Below are positions 45,656 through 53,731 of a DNA stretch of 64,000 nucleotides, one piece after another. How positions within the stretch are numbered: the first letter of the stretch is position 1; every line of letters starts with the position of its first letter. The notes beneath the pieces are model-generated. The model saw nothing but the letters and a program-made list of their open reading frames with translations. It did no database searches and was not told where the DNA came from. Location: the NCBI RefSeq assembly GCF_001693515.2, contig NZ_CP042968.1:4278001-4342000 (forward strand), read 5' to 3'. Source of the stretch: Bradyrhizobium paxllaeri. GTDB lineage: Bacteria; Pseudomonadota; Alphaproteobacteria; Rhizobiales; Xanthobacteraceae. The position numbers and the translations under genes are program-made.

Positions 45656-46696
45656 TTACCGCGTCGCTTCCGCGAGCATCCCGAACACCGAGAAAACCAG
45701 CGGTTTTCGCTCCAAATTATAGGATTCGGTGTCGCGCGCGGCGCGGACGATCTTTTCCCATACCTCCGCCAGCCGTGCAAGGCGGGGCAGATTGGCGTTG
45801 GCGTCGCCAGCGCGCAGCTTTTCGCCGATCCAGCGATCGATGCCGTCGATGAAGGCAGCCAGCGCCACCCGGTCGCTGGTGCCCAGCGCTTCGCCAAGGG
45901 CGTGCAACTCGCGGGGGTCGACCTGCGGCAGCGTCGCCAGCAGCGCCGCGGTCCGCTGCTGCAGCTTCAGCGCGTCGCCGCCGAGCAGCGTCAGCGCGCG
46001 GGACACGCTCCCTTCCGCGGCGTCAGCAGCCTCGGACAGTGCCGGATCATCGGGTGCGATGTCAGCGGCTCTCGATGCCGCGCGAATGACGTCGTCGGTC
46101 GCCAGCGGCCGCAGCGGCAGCTTGCGGCAGCGGGACAGGATCGTCGGCAAGGCCCGCGCCGGCGAATGGCTGACAAGCAGAAACAGCGATCGGTGCGGCG
46201 GCTCCTCGAGTATCTTGAGCAGCGCATTGGCGGCGTTCGGATTGAGCTCGTCGACGGTGTTGACAATGCAGACCCGCCAGCCGTCCACCGCCGCCGTCGA
46301 GCCGAAGAACGAAATCGTCTCCCGCGTCTCGTCAACGGTGATCACCGTCCGCATCACGCCGCGATCGTTGAGGCCACGCTCCAGCACCAAAAGCCCGCCA
46401 TGCGCGCCGGCGGTGACCTGGCGCGCGACATGATCGTCCGGGTCGAGCGCCAGCGTCTCGGCGCGCTGCACCGAAGGCAGGACGGGGTTGGGATTGGCGA
46501 GCACGAAACGCGCCATGCGGTAGGCCAGCGTCGCTTTGCCGACGCCTTGCGGTCCGCCGATCAGCCAGGCATGCGGTATGCGGCCGCTGCGATAGGCCGT
46601 CAGCAAGGCCGTCTCCGCCTCGCGGTGGCCGAACAGATCGGCCGTTTCGCGGGGGTGCCTGACCGCCGTCTCCTGCTCGGCCTTGCGTGCGCTCAT
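45656..46696 (-). CDS. holB: DNA polymerase III delta' subunit
   Basis: 346 residues. Clamp-loader subunit with an AAA+ fold: AWLIGGPQGVGKATLAYRMAR (P-loop-like), ICIVNTVDELNPNAANALLKILEEPP-type segment (VCIVNTVDELNPNAAN), SRC in ILSRCRKLPL. It helps load the sliding clamp during replication. Its start overlaps the tmk stop by 4 bp, and metG follows 53 bp later. Confidence 0.93.
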   Translation of the reverse strand: MSARKAEQETAVRHPRETADLFGHREAETALLTAYRSGRIPHAWLIGGPQGVGKATLAYRMARFVLANPNPVLPSVQRAETLALDPDDHVARQVTAGAHGGLLVLERGLNDRGVMRTVITVDETRETISFFGSTAAVDGWRVCIVNTVDELNPNAANALLKILEEPPHRSLFLLVSHSPARALPTILSRCRKLPLRPLATDDVIRAASRAADIAPDDPALSEAADAAEGSVSRALTLLGGDALKLQQRTAALLATLPQVDPRELHALGEALGTSDRVALAAFIDGIDRWIGEKLRAGDANANLPRLARLAEVWEKIVRAARDTESYNLERKPLVFSVFGMLAEATR

Positions 46697-47379
46697 GCCG
46701 TACCTGCCGTGCTCGGGACCGCGAGCAGGTGATCGCGCAGCGCGGTCCAGACGCGGCCGGCGACCGTGTCGGCGTCGGCATTGGCATCGATCAGCACGCA
46801 GCGCTGCGGCTCTTCCGCGGCGATCTGCTTGTAGGCGTCGCGCAGCCCCTGATGGAATTGCAGGTCTTCCGCCTCGAACCTGTCAGGCACGCCGCTGCCG
46901 CGGCGGGCCGCGGCGCGCTGGTGGCCGACTTCAACCGGGATATCCAGAATGATGGTCAGATCCGGCTTGAGATCGCCGATCGTGACCCGCTGCATGGCGT
47001 TGAGAACGCCGGGCGCGACCTGTCCCAACCGGCCCTGATAGGCGCGGGTCGAGTCCGAGAAGCGGTCGCACAGCACCCACGTTCCCTGGCTGAGCGCAGG
47101 CTGGATCACGGTGCGAACGTGGTCGTCGCGCGCGGCTGCAAACAGCAATGTCTCCGCGTCCGGTCCCAGCAGCTTTCCCATCCCCGAGAGCACGAGATGC
47201 CGCATGATTTCCGCGCCCGGCGAGCCGCCAGGCTCGCGGGTGACGATGGCGCGCAGCTTTGCCGCCGCCAGACGCTCGGCGAGCTTCTTGATCTGCGTGG
47301 ACTTGCCGGAGCCCTCGCCGCCTTCAAAGGTAATGAACTTCCCGCGTCCGGATGGCCGCTGCAGCGTTGCCTGGGTCAT
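46693..47379 (-). CDS. tmk: Thymidylate kinase
   Basis: 228 residues from ATG 47379. P-loop FITFEGGEGSGKSTQIKKLA, the DR motif in LCDRFSDSTRAYQG, and TREPGGSPGAEIMR. The lid region has the Arg-rich AAARRGSGVPDRFE stretch seen in the bacterial enzyme. It phosphorylates dTMP to dTDP. The gene starts 2 bp after the carboxypeptidase stop and is coupled to holB. Confidence 0.96.
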   Translation of the reverse strand: MTQATLQRPSGRGKFITFEGGEGSGKSTQIKKLAERLAAAKLRAIVTREPGGSPGAEIMRHLVLSGMGKLLGPDAETLLFAAARDDHVRTVIQPALSQGTWVLCDRFSDSTRAYQGRLGQVAPGVLNAMQRVTIGDLKPDLTIILDIPVEVGHQRAAARRGSGVPDRFEAEDLQFHQGLRDAYKQIAAEEPQRCVLIDANADADTVAGRVWTALRDHLLAVPSTAGTA

Positions 47380-47381
47380 GC

Positions 47382-48644
47382 TCAGAGCTTCTCTGCTCCC
47401 GCGCGGAACACGCCGATGACGAGCTCGCTGGCTCCGTCGATCGCGCGGCGCATGGTCGAGCCGGTGCCGACCGCTTCGGCGGCATAGACCGGCGCCTCCA
47501 CCGCGATATTGGAGCCGCGCCACACCTTGACGACACCGACCGGCTGGCCGGCCTCTACCGGCGCCCGCACCGGACCATTGTAGACGATGCGGGCGATCAG
47601 TCTCTCGCTGCCATTCTTCGGCACCATCACCTTGATCGGCTGAGGGCTGGCAAGCTTCACCGAACGGCTTTCACCGCCGAATACCTTGGCGTAGCCGACC
47701 TGCTGGTTGGCCGCGAACAGGGTGCGCGTCTCGAAATTGCGAAAGCCCCATTCCAGCATCTTCTTCGCCTCGGAGGCGCGATCATCGGGATCCTCGAGCC
47801 CGTTGATGACGACGATCAGCCGCGTGTCGTTCTGCACCGCGGAGCCGACCATGCCGTAGCCGCCTTCCTTGGTGTAACCGGTCTTGAACCCGTCGGCGCC
47901 GTTGAGGGTGTTCAGAAGCGGATTGCGGTTCTGCTGGCGGATCTTGTTCCAGGTGAACTCCCGCTCGCCGAACAATTTGTACATGTCGGGATAGGCCAGG
48001 ATCAGGTGGCGGGCGAGCTTTGCCAGCTCCCGAACCGTCATCCTGTTGGCGGGATCGGGCAAGCCGCTGGAATTGCCGAATGTCGACTTCGTCAAACCAA
48101 GCTCGCGGGCGCGCTTGGTCAGGAAGTCGGCGGCAAATATCCGCTCGTTGCCGGCCATGCCTTCGGCCAACGCAATGCAGGAATCATTGCCGCTCTGGAT
48201 GATCGCGCCCTTCAACAGGTCGTCCACCGGCACCTTGCTATTGAGAATGGCAAACATGGTCGAGCCGCCGGCCGGCGCACCGCCCTTGCGCCAGGCGTTC
48301 TCGCTGATCCGGTATTCGTCCGTCAGCTTGACCTTGCCTTCCTTGATGGCGTTGAACACCACCTCGACCGTCATCAGCTTCATCATGCTGGATGGCGCCC
48401 GCAATTCGTCGGCGTTCTTCTCGAACAGAACGCTGCCGCTGGAGGCCTCGACCAGGATCGCGGTCGGCGCATCGCCGTCAAAGCCGCCGTCTTCCTTCTT
48501 CGGCGCGCCCTGCACGCTGTTGTTGGCAGCGTAGACGATCCCGCCCCAGCCGACCGAAAGTGCGAGGACAGCCGCCATCAGGCTCCGCCAAGGGAGAACG
48601 GCCGCGGCGTCGGATTTGCGGGGAACGGAGGTCTCTGCTGCCAT
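47382..48644 (-). CDS. D-alanyl-D-alanine carboxypeptidase (PBP5/6 type)
   Basis: 420 residues from ATG 48644. A signal-anchor-like hydrophobic segment (SLMAAVLALSVGWGGIVYA) is followed by the peptidase domain with the three active-site motifs: SMMK (Ser nucleophile), SGN and KTG (DGFKTGYTKEGG). A C-terminal beta domain (VKLASPQPIKVMVPKNGS) follows, as in PBP5/6. It removes the terminal D-Ala from peptidoglycan pentapeptides in the periplasm. It is followed by tmk, and is divergent from the epoxide-hydrolase gene. Confidence 0.93.
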   Translation of the reverse strand: MAAETSVPRKSDAAAVLPWRSLMAAVLALSVGWGGIVYAANNSVQGAPKKEDGGFDGDAPTAILVEASSGSVLFEKNADELRAPSSMMKLMTVEVVFNAIKEGKVKLTDEYRISENAWRKGGAPAGGSTMFAILNSKVPVDDLLKGAIIQSGNDSCIALAEGMAGNERIFAADFLTKRARELGLTKSTFGNSSGLPDPANRMTVRELAKLARHLILAYPDMYKLFGEREFTWNKIRQQNRNPLLNTLNGADGFKTGYTKEGGYGMVGSAVQNDTRLIVVINGLEDPDDRASEAKKMLEWGFRNFETRTLFAANQQVGYAKVFGGESRSVKLASPQPIKVMVPKNGSERLIARIVYNGPVRAPVEAGQPVGVVKVWRGSNIAVEAPVYAAEAVGTGSTMRRAIDGASELVIGVFRAGAEKL

Positions 48645-48809
48645 CGGCGATGTCCTGAATCCGCGCGTTCTAACAGTTGGAAGTATCGCAAACAACACAG
48701 GTTTTGGAACGTGCAGCCGTGTCGATCCGATTGCGGCAGCGGACGAAGGAACATATCGTGGCGATGCTGCAATCTCCCGACAGAATACGAAAAACAGGGC
48801 GGAAACGCG

Positions 48810-49754
48810 ATGCCATCTTCACGCACTATTTCCGCCAACGGGCTGGACTTCTTTGTCGTCGAACAGGGACAGGGTCCGCTGGTGCTGCTCTGCCATGGCT
48901 GGCCCGAACTGTCCTACTCCTGGCGGCACCAGATCCCCGCCATCGCCGAAGCCGGTTTCCATGTGGTCGCCCCCGACATGCGCGGGTTCGGGCGGACCAG
49001 CGCGCCGGCCGATGTCGGCGCCTACACCCTCTTCCACAATGTCGGAGACATGGTCGCGCTGGTGGCCGCGCTTGGCGAAAAGCAGGCGGTCATTGTCGGC
49101 CATGACTGGGGTGCGCCGGTCGCCTGGCACGCGGCGATGTTCCGGCCCGATATCTTCACTGGTGTTGCTGGCTTAAGCGTTCCGCCCCCCTCCCGCGGAC
49201 GCGGCCTGCCGCTCGAGACGCTGAGGCAGAACGGCGTCACCAATTTCTACTGGCAGTATTTTCAGCCTCCCGGCGTGGCGGAGGCCGAGTTCGAGCGCGA
49301 CGTGGCGGCGACCATGCGAATCGTGCTCTCCGGGCGCGGGCTCGCCGATCCGGCGGCCCATCAGTTCGTTCAGGAGGGCAAGGGCTTCCTCGGCGATACC
49401 GATCCTAATCGGCCGTTGCCGAACTGGCTGACCGAGGCTGACCTCGCTTATTTCGCTTCCGTTTATCAGGCCTCCGGCTTTCGCGGCGGACTGAACTGGT
49501 ATCGCAACATCGACCGCAACTGGGAACTGACGGCGCCCTGGCAGGGCGCGCAGATCCGGCAGCCGTCGCTGTTCATCGCGGGATCGAAGGACGGCGTCAT
49601 TACCGGGCTGATCGGTGCCAAGCAGGTGAAGGAGATGGAACGCGTGCTGCCGAACTTGCGGCAGAAGCTTATTCTCGATGGGGCCGGGCACTGGATCCAG
49701 CAGGAGCGCCCTGACGAGGTCAACGCCGCGCTGATCGCCTTCCTGAAGGGGTAA
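48810..49754 (+). CDS. Alpha/beta hydrolase, soluble epoxide hydrolase-like
   Basis: 314 residues from ATG 48810; the frame stays open far upstream, but that part is antisense to the carboxypeptidase and tmk. Motifs: HGWPELSYSWRHQIPAIAEAGF (HGxP oxyanion motif), nucleophile Asp in VIVGHDWGAPVAW, cap-domain tyrosines around FYWQYFQPPG and ASVYQASGFRGGLNWYR, and the catalytic His in GAGHWIQQERP. This is the pattern of EPHX-type epoxide hydrolases that open epoxides to diols. It is the only plus-strand gene among the minus-strand housekeeping genes. Confidence 0.9.
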   Translation: MPSSRTISANGLDFFVVEQGQGPLVLLCHGWPELSYSWRHQIPAIAEAGFHVVAPDMRGFGRTSAPADVGAYTLFHNVGDMVALVAALGEKQAVIVGHDWGAPVAWHAAMFRPDIFTGVAGLSVPPPSRGRGLPLETLRQNGVTNFYWQYFQPPGVAEAEFERDVAATMRIVLSGRGLADPAAHQFVQEGKGFLGDTDPNRPLPNWLTEADLAYFASVYQASGFRGGLNWYRNIDRNWELTAPWQGAQIRQPSLFIAGSKDGVITGLIGAKQVKEMERVLPNLRQKLILDGAGHWIQQERPDEVNAALIAFLKG

Positions 49755-49796
49755 AGTTCTTTGTTTGACGCGCTTTCTTGGCGCGAACCGGGGCCA

Positions 49797-49815
49797 CCCC
49801 GGATCAAGTCCGGGG
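49797..49815. repeat. Inverted repeat between convergent genes
   Basis: CCCCGGA-TCAAG-TCCGGGG forms a 7-bp stem between the epoxide-hydrolase and rlpA stops, and may end both transcripts. A following CAGGCTTTCGC segment looks like part of a recurrent Bradyrhizobium intergenic repeat, from memory. Confidence 0.5.
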
Positions 49816-49837
49816 CAGGCTTTCGCTTGAAAACGCT

Positions 49838-50764
49838 CTAGTAAAGTCCACGCCCGCTGAGGACTTCGCTCGGGCCCCGCGGATCGACCGGCAGGTAGGC
49901 CTGGCTCGGGGCCGCGTAGTTGGCCTCGTTCTCGTAGGACACGGCGCGCAGATTTTCCGCAGCACGGCCGCGCGAACGGCTGGAGGCCGACATTTCCGAG
50001 GTCGCATTGACCGAGGCGTAGTCCGCCGAGGTATTGCCGAGGTTATAGGGCCTCCCCTCCGGCATCGGCACCTCACCCCGGATCCGGCCCGCGGACGACG
50101 GCATCATCTCGGGAACAAACGGACGAGCCGAAGCGACCCGGACCGTGGACGGAGACGGCGCGGGCTCGCCGGTCCGCAGCGTCGCCAGCAGTTGGCGGTC
50201 GTCGGAACCCTCGAGCGGGGCCCGGCCGACATACTCAACGCGGACCTTGGCCACGCCATTGGCTTTGAACTCAAGCAGTTCCGCGGCCTTGTTCGAGACG
50301 TCGATAAGCCGGTTGCCGTGGTACGGGCCACGGTCGTTGACGCGGACGATCAGCGACTTGCCGTTCCGGACATTGGTGACGCGGGCATAGCTCGGGATCG
50401 GCAGGGTCGGATGGGCCGCCGTCAGCGAGGTCATATCGAAGACTTCGCCATTGGCGGTTAGCCGGCCGTGGAAGTCATCGCCATACCAGGAGGCCATTCC
50501 CTCGGCCCGGTAGTTCGGGTCCTCCTCCGGCACGTAGACCCGGCCCGCAACGGTATAGGGCTTGCCGACGCGGTAGGTTCCCCCGCCCTTCGGCACGGCC
50601 TCCCCGAAAGCCACCACACGGGGGCTCGAGGAAACGCCATACTTGGGATCGATGCGCTTGGCGAATTTGTCCGACGAGGCGCAGTTGGCGAGGACAAGGC
50701 ATGCTGCCACGGCAACCGTGCCACTAACCGCCCGAACGATCGTTGTTGGCCGTCGAATCCCCAT
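49838..50764 (-). CDS. rlpA: RlpA-type septal ring lytic transglycosylase lipoprotein
   Basis: 308 residues from ATG 50764, with GGGG upstream; ATG 50779 is an alternative. Lipoprotein signal with lipobox LANC in ACLVLANCASSDKF. The double-psi beta-barrel domain reads EGMASWYGDDFHGRLTANGE, MTSLTAAHPTLPIPSYARV and IVRVNDRGPYHGNRLIDVS, with the catalytic Asp/His equivalents. The C-terminal ~120 residues are Pro/Ser/Arg-rich and low in structure; I see no clear SPOR domain, although many RlpA proteins have one. It cleaves denuded peptidoglycan at division sites. Confidence 0.92.
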   Translation of the reverse strand: MGIRRPTTIVRAVSGTVAVAACLVLANCASSDKFAKRIDPKYGVSSSPRVVAFGEAVPKGGGTYRVGKPYTVAGRVYVPEEDPNYRAEGMASWYGDDFHGRLTANGEVFDMTSLTAAHPTLPIPSYARVTNVRNGKSLIVRVNDRGPYHGNRLIDVSNKAAELLEFKANGVAKVRVEYVGRAPLEGSDDRQLLATLRTGEPAPSPSTVRVASARPFVPEMMPSSAGRIRGEVPMPEGRPYNLGNTSADYASVNATSEMSASSRSRGRAAENLRAVSYENEANYAAPSQAYLPVDPRGPSEVLSGRGLY

Positions 50765-51148
50765 CACCCCAATTACCATTTTCAGCGGCCTGCTGCCTAC
50801 GTTGAAGCGGTACGGCCTGAACCCCACGATGCAGCCCACCTCCGCATCACGTGATGAAGATATCGCAACCGGAACACGGCGGAAATGGGGTGTGGTCGCA
50901 CGTGGCGAATGATCTGGTCGCGCGTGGTGAATGAATGGTTGCCTGCTCTATCCGTTGATCTACGGGCATAGCGCGCTTCGATTCACGACGTATGCATCCT
51001 TCGTCGTAGGGCTTCCTGTGCCGCTTTCAGACAATCTGTTGCATCAAATCACCACTCACTACCGATCTGCGATTCCGCCAGTGAATCTTTTTGACTGTGC
51101 AACGGTGGAGTCGTTCTGTGGATTGCAGGGGCGCAAAGGATTTGTGCG
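50765..51148. other. Intergenic region upstream of rlpA with a direct repeat
   Basis: 384 bp. Contains the rlpA promoter side and a pair of 20-bp direct repeats differing at two bases (50893-50912 and 50915-50934). A 73-codon open frame at 50931-51152 has no recognisable family and is not called. Confidence 0.5.
50893..50934. repeat. Imperfect 20-bp tandem direct repeat
   Basis: TGGTCGCACGTGGCGAATGA is followed after 2 bp by TGGTCGCGCGTGGTGAATGA (two mismatches). It lies in the rlpA upstream region and could be a duplicated protein-binding site. Confidence 0.6.
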
Positions 51149-51238
51149 ATGATCGAGACGGTTACAGCGGTGATGGGCCTGGTGAGCGCAGGCATTTTTC
51201 TAGCTCATGCATTTGAAGGCTATCGTTCCAGAGCTTGA
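51149..51238 (+). CDS. Putative 29-residue membrane peptide
   Basis: ATG 51149 follows AAAGGA (51135-51140). The peptide has one hydrophobic segment (VTAVMGLVSAGIFLAHAF) and a short basic C-terminus (EGYRSRA). Single-pass microproteins of this kind are frequent in Bradyrhizobium genomes but rarely annotated. Function unknown. It could be chance, but the RBS and the amphipathic-free hydrophobic core favour a real gene. Confidence 0.45.
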   Translation: MIETVTAVMGLVSAGIFLAHAFEGYRSRA

Positions 51239-51361
51239 GTTTTGACGGCCGGGGTTCGGGTGACCTGCCCGGACTTCAGACAGAGAAATGGCGATAGGCT
51301 CCGTTAGGGATTCGGAAAGCTTTAATGAATTCGGACGAGAATCTGGTGTGGTAGGTGTCTC

Positions 51362-51460
51362 ATGCGCAACCACGACAATGTCTCCAACGGATTTCTTGCT
51401 CTGACGACGGCCAGCTTCGTGCTCCTCTGCTCGGGCCTGCTGGCAGTTGTATTCGGCTAG
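51362..51460 (+). CDS. Putative 32-residue membrane peptide
   Basis: ATG 51362 follows AGGTG with normal spacing, and the frame ends at TAG 51458-51460. After a polar start (MRNHDNVSNG) comes a single membrane-length helix (FLALTTASFVLLCSGLLAVVF) ending in Gly. No family is recognised. It is the second such tiny gene within 220 bp on this strand. Confidence 0.45.
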   Translation: MRNHDNVSNGFLALTTASFVLLCSGLLAVVFG

Positions 51461-51711
51461 CGACAGCCGAACCGATTGGGGCAGCGATGCCGGGACGATC
51501 CGATCCCGGCGAAATTGGCAAGTGCCGACAGACCGCCGACTAACGGCCGGTGCCATCCACCACCTTTTCCCGGCGTGTGTGAAGTGGCTTTTCCGGCCTG
51601 GCCAACGATACTGATTCTTCGCGGCCCTGCCCTGGCGTTTCCGGACGAATCCGGTTTTCTTCTCTTGTGTTTCCACCTTCGCATCGGCTAAGCGCTTGAT
51701 CGTAAAGGCAA

Positions 51712-51801
51712 GGAAGGGTGGCCGAGTGGTTTAAGGCACCGGTCTTGAAAACCGGCGTGCCTGCAAGGGTACCGTGGGTTCGAATCCCACCCCTTCCGCC
51801 A
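51712..51801 (+). tRNA. tRNA-Ser (anticodon TGA)
   Basis: Acceptor GGAAGGG pairs with CCCTTCC, with discriminator G and an encoded CCA (51799-51801). The anticodon loop CTTGAAA carries TGA. There is a long variable arm, as expected for a class II serine tRNA, and the T-arm has GGTTCGAATCC. Total 90 nt. Confidence 0.97.
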
Positions 51802-52119
51802 GAATTGGCAAAATCCCCGAAACCTGGGTCGCGGTGCGGCTGGTCTGCGGCCCTGCTTCCCGCCTGATACTTGAACTGGCCCGGCGCACGACGGGACCGG
51901 ACGACATACGCCGGCCTCGCCACTGCGAGGCGCCCCGAAATGGCTAATTCAGGCTGGGTGCGATTCCTGGCAGAATTGGGCGCATGCCACGCCGGCGGGC
52001 CGACAATCTACGCCGAATTGCTGAGGGAATCGGGAAGCGCTTCGATCGCTGCCGGACCGACGAAGGTGTGCGGATTTGCGATACCGTGACGAGGTAATGC
52101 CGAGTGGGAATGAAGCGCT
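51802..52119. other. Intergenic region downstream of tRNA-Ser
   Basis: 318 bp with no firm gene. An open frame from ATG 51940 would give a 49-residue peptide without recognisable features. No integrase or direct repeat of the tRNA 3' end was seen. Confidence 0.4.
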
Positions 52120-52323
52120 TTGAAGTCAGGAAGCATCGAGTTCAACGGGCGCACGATCGCCTGTCTCATTCGTAACCAGTCCGACACAGGGGCGTTGCTG
52201 GAGGTAGTCGGTCCACGCGGCATTCCGGCGCAGTTTACCCTCCTGATCGTTGCTGATCGCTTGAGATGTGCCTGCACGGTGATATGGCGAACGGAACGCT
52301 TGATCGGCGTCAAGTTCCACTAA
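52120..52323 (+). CDS. Short PilZ-domain-like protein lacking the N-terminal RxxxR motif
   Basis: 67 residues from TTG 52120; an in-frame stop lies 9 bp upstream, so it cannot be longer. The sequence SGSIEFNGRTIACLIRNQSDTG carries the PilZ NxSxxG motif (NQSDTG), followed by GIPAQFTLLIVADRLRCACTVIWR and IGVKF. The family's N-terminal RxxxR motif, which contacts cyclic di-GMP, would lie upstream and is missing. It may be a degenerate PilZ gene or a domain that no longer binds the nucleotide. Confidence 0.6.
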   Translation: MKSGSIEFNGRTIACLIRNQSDTGALLEVVGPRGIPAQFTLLIVADRLRCACTVIWRTERLIGVKFH

Positions 52324-52664
52324 GGGGCTACCCCGCCAAAGTTCCGAATATGACAAAGTAGGCCCGTCCGGCTCTTGCTTCCTTGATAGAGTAGAGTCTG
52401 CGCTCGTTAGGGCGCGCAAGGGGACGGCTCCGGCACGCGCACTCCCAGCCTCCGCGCCGGGGCCGTTTTGGTGTCCTCATTGGCACGCCAGAAAATCCAT
52501 TTGCTTGAGCAACGTATTGCCCTCGTACACCCGGTTTGACGAAAACGACCCCGAAGGCGTGGCCTTTGAGTACGAGGTTCTGGAATGAATGAGGCCGCCA
52601 ACTGAGGCGGCCTTACTTTCTAAGCCTCCAGCCCCGATTGCGCGCGCTGGAGCAGCTTGTCCCT
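52324..52664. other. Intergenic region with a terminator-like hairpin
   Basis: 341 bp. It holds the hairpin at 52593-52614. A 27-codon frame from TTG 52505 ending at 52588 has good codon composition (LPSYTRFDENDPEGVAFEYE) but no recognisable family and no clear ribosome-binding site. Confidence 0.4.
52593..52614 (+). terminator. Hairpin terminator
   Basis: GGCCGCC (52593-52599) pairs with GGCGGCC (52606-52612) around a 6-nt loop, followed by TT ACTTTC. It probably ends plus-strand transcription before the convergent gene at 52665. Confidence 0.5.
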
Positions 52665-52880
52665 CTACTTCTTCTTCATGCCGGAATCTCGTTGATTTTT
52701 CGCATATAGCTCGCGGTCAGCGGCACTAACCTGGCCCAACATGAGCGGAGCTGCGCCACCCGTGTTCGTGGTCGTGGCGGCGGCGGCAGGTGCCTTCGGC
52801 TTCGTCGTTTTCTTGGCTGCCAAAGCGCCAGAAGTGGAGACAGCGAAGATCGCAAGACCGACAAGAATTATTTTCTTCAT
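52665..52880 (-). CDS. Small exported protein, 71 aa
   Basis: A Sec signal peptide is clear (MKKIILVGLAIFAVSTSGALA, cleaved before AKK). The mature ~48 residues are Ala/Thr/Lys-rich and then GGAAPLMLGQVSAADRELYA with a Lys-rich end. GGGAGAG lies upstream at good distance. No named family is recognised. The product is probably periplasmic. Confidence 0.7.
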   Translation of the reverse strand: MKKIILVGLAIFAVSTSGALAAKKTTKPKAPAAAATTTNTGGAAPLMLGQVSAADRELYAKNQRDSGMKKK

Positions 52881-53170
52881 GCTCAGCTCTCCCTAACTTG
52901 GAAAAAAAGACGCGCCGGCAGTCGAGCATAAAGCCCGCATCACGACAAGCTGGAGTGCTACGCTCTAGGCATGACACGTTCCCATTGCGAGAGGCCCGCC
53001 AGCGCGAATCGGCGAACGCAGGACCTCTCGACCCCGTGAACTGACTTCACCGCCTCGGTTCCGAAGAAGCGATCCCGCAGCCATTTTCTTTTTCAGTGAA
53101 GACGGCCGGAAACAATCTCCTGTCAATCTGCGAATGCGACGAGTTCAAGAGGCGCTTTGCTTCTCGGCGC

Positions 53171-53200
53171 GTTTCCTCCCAAGACGTTTCCTCCCAAGAC
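53171..53200. repeat. Perfect 15-bp tandem direct repeat
   Basis: GTTTCCTCCCAAGAC occurs twice without a gap (53171-53185, 53186-53200), directly before the hairpin terminator. Confidence 0.9.
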
Positions 53201-53202
53201 TT

Positions 53203-53233
53203 GGGCCGCCGAACGCCGGCGGCCCCTTTTTTT
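53203..53233 (+). terminator. Strong intrinsic terminator
   Basis: GGGCCGCCG (53203-53211) pairs with CGGCGGCCC (53217-53225) around AACGC, followed by C and seven T's. It is the best terminator in the window. It lies 26 bp before the start of the DUF3551 gene, so it ends an upstream transcript or attenuates that gene. Confidence 0.85.
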
Positions 53234-53259
53234 GAGCGGAGCTGTCGAAGGAGGCTCTG

Positions 53260-53514
53260 ATGCGCATTCTAGCCTTGGCGATTTTAGCGATCGGGATGGT
53301 CTCAATACGGCCGGCGGCCGCCCAGATGTACGATCCGGCTTACCCGGTTTGCCTGCGGATATACGGCCCGGCTACCTATTACGAATGCAGCTATACCTCG
53401 CTGCCTCAATGCAACGCCTCGGCATCAGGCCGCTCGGCACAGTGCGTCATCAATCCATATTTCGGGGGCGCGCAAGAGCCCGCGGGTTACCGGCGGCATC
53501 CCCGGGTTTACTAG
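53260..53514 (+). CDS. DUF3551 family exported protein
   Basis: 84 residues; ATG 53260 follows GAAGGAGG. Signal peptide MRILALAILAIGMVSIRPAAA is cleaved before QMYDPAYPVC. The mature part has the DUF3551 pattern of paired cysteines and aromatic residues: YPVCLRIYGPATYYECSYTSLPQC, then SGRSAQCVINPYFGG. DUF3551 proteins are abundant in Bradyrhizobiaceae and their function is unknown; the cysteines probably form disulfides in the periplasm. Confidence 0.85.
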   Translation: MRILALAILAIGMVSIRPAAAQMYDPAYPVCLRIYGPATYYECSYTSLPQCNASASGRSAQCVINPYFGGAQEPAGYRRHPRVY

Positions 53515-53731
53515 AGTTGGCCGCAGGACCGCATACGCCGAGCCGCCGTGCCTGCTGCGACGGATGTCGACGTGCACCCCACGGCCGGGGACGCTGATCG
53601 CAGTGGAACTGAACATCTCCTAAATTCTCCGTTCAGCAGCCGTTGCGTCTGGGAGCGCTACCATCCTTTTTCGGAGAAACCGCGCGCGGCTTTGCCGCGT
53701 TTAGTTCCTACAAACCTAATGGGAGACGAAA

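Larger units (their letters stand above)
52881..53259. other. Intergenic region with tandem repeat and strong terminator
   Basis: 379 bp without a protein gene. It holds the tandem 15-mer at 53171-53200 and the terminator at 53203-53233. The only annotated plus-strand gene before the terminator is more than 800 bp upstream and has its own hairpin, so a small RNA may be encoded here. Confidence 0.5.

Noticed and set aside
47352..49754. An 800-codon plus-strand open frame
   Set aside because: Only the part from ATG 48810 is a recognisable protein (epoxide hydrolase-like). The upstream part is antisense to tmk and the carboxypeptidase and reflects high-GC codon bias.
50931..51152. A 73-codon plus-strand frame
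   Set aside because: No family match or ribosome-binding site; it overlaps the better supported 29-codon peptide gene's start.
51871..52089. A 72-codon (or 49-codon from 51940) plus-strand frame
   Set aside because: No recognisable family, no clear ribosome-binding site, and located in a gene-poor stretch.
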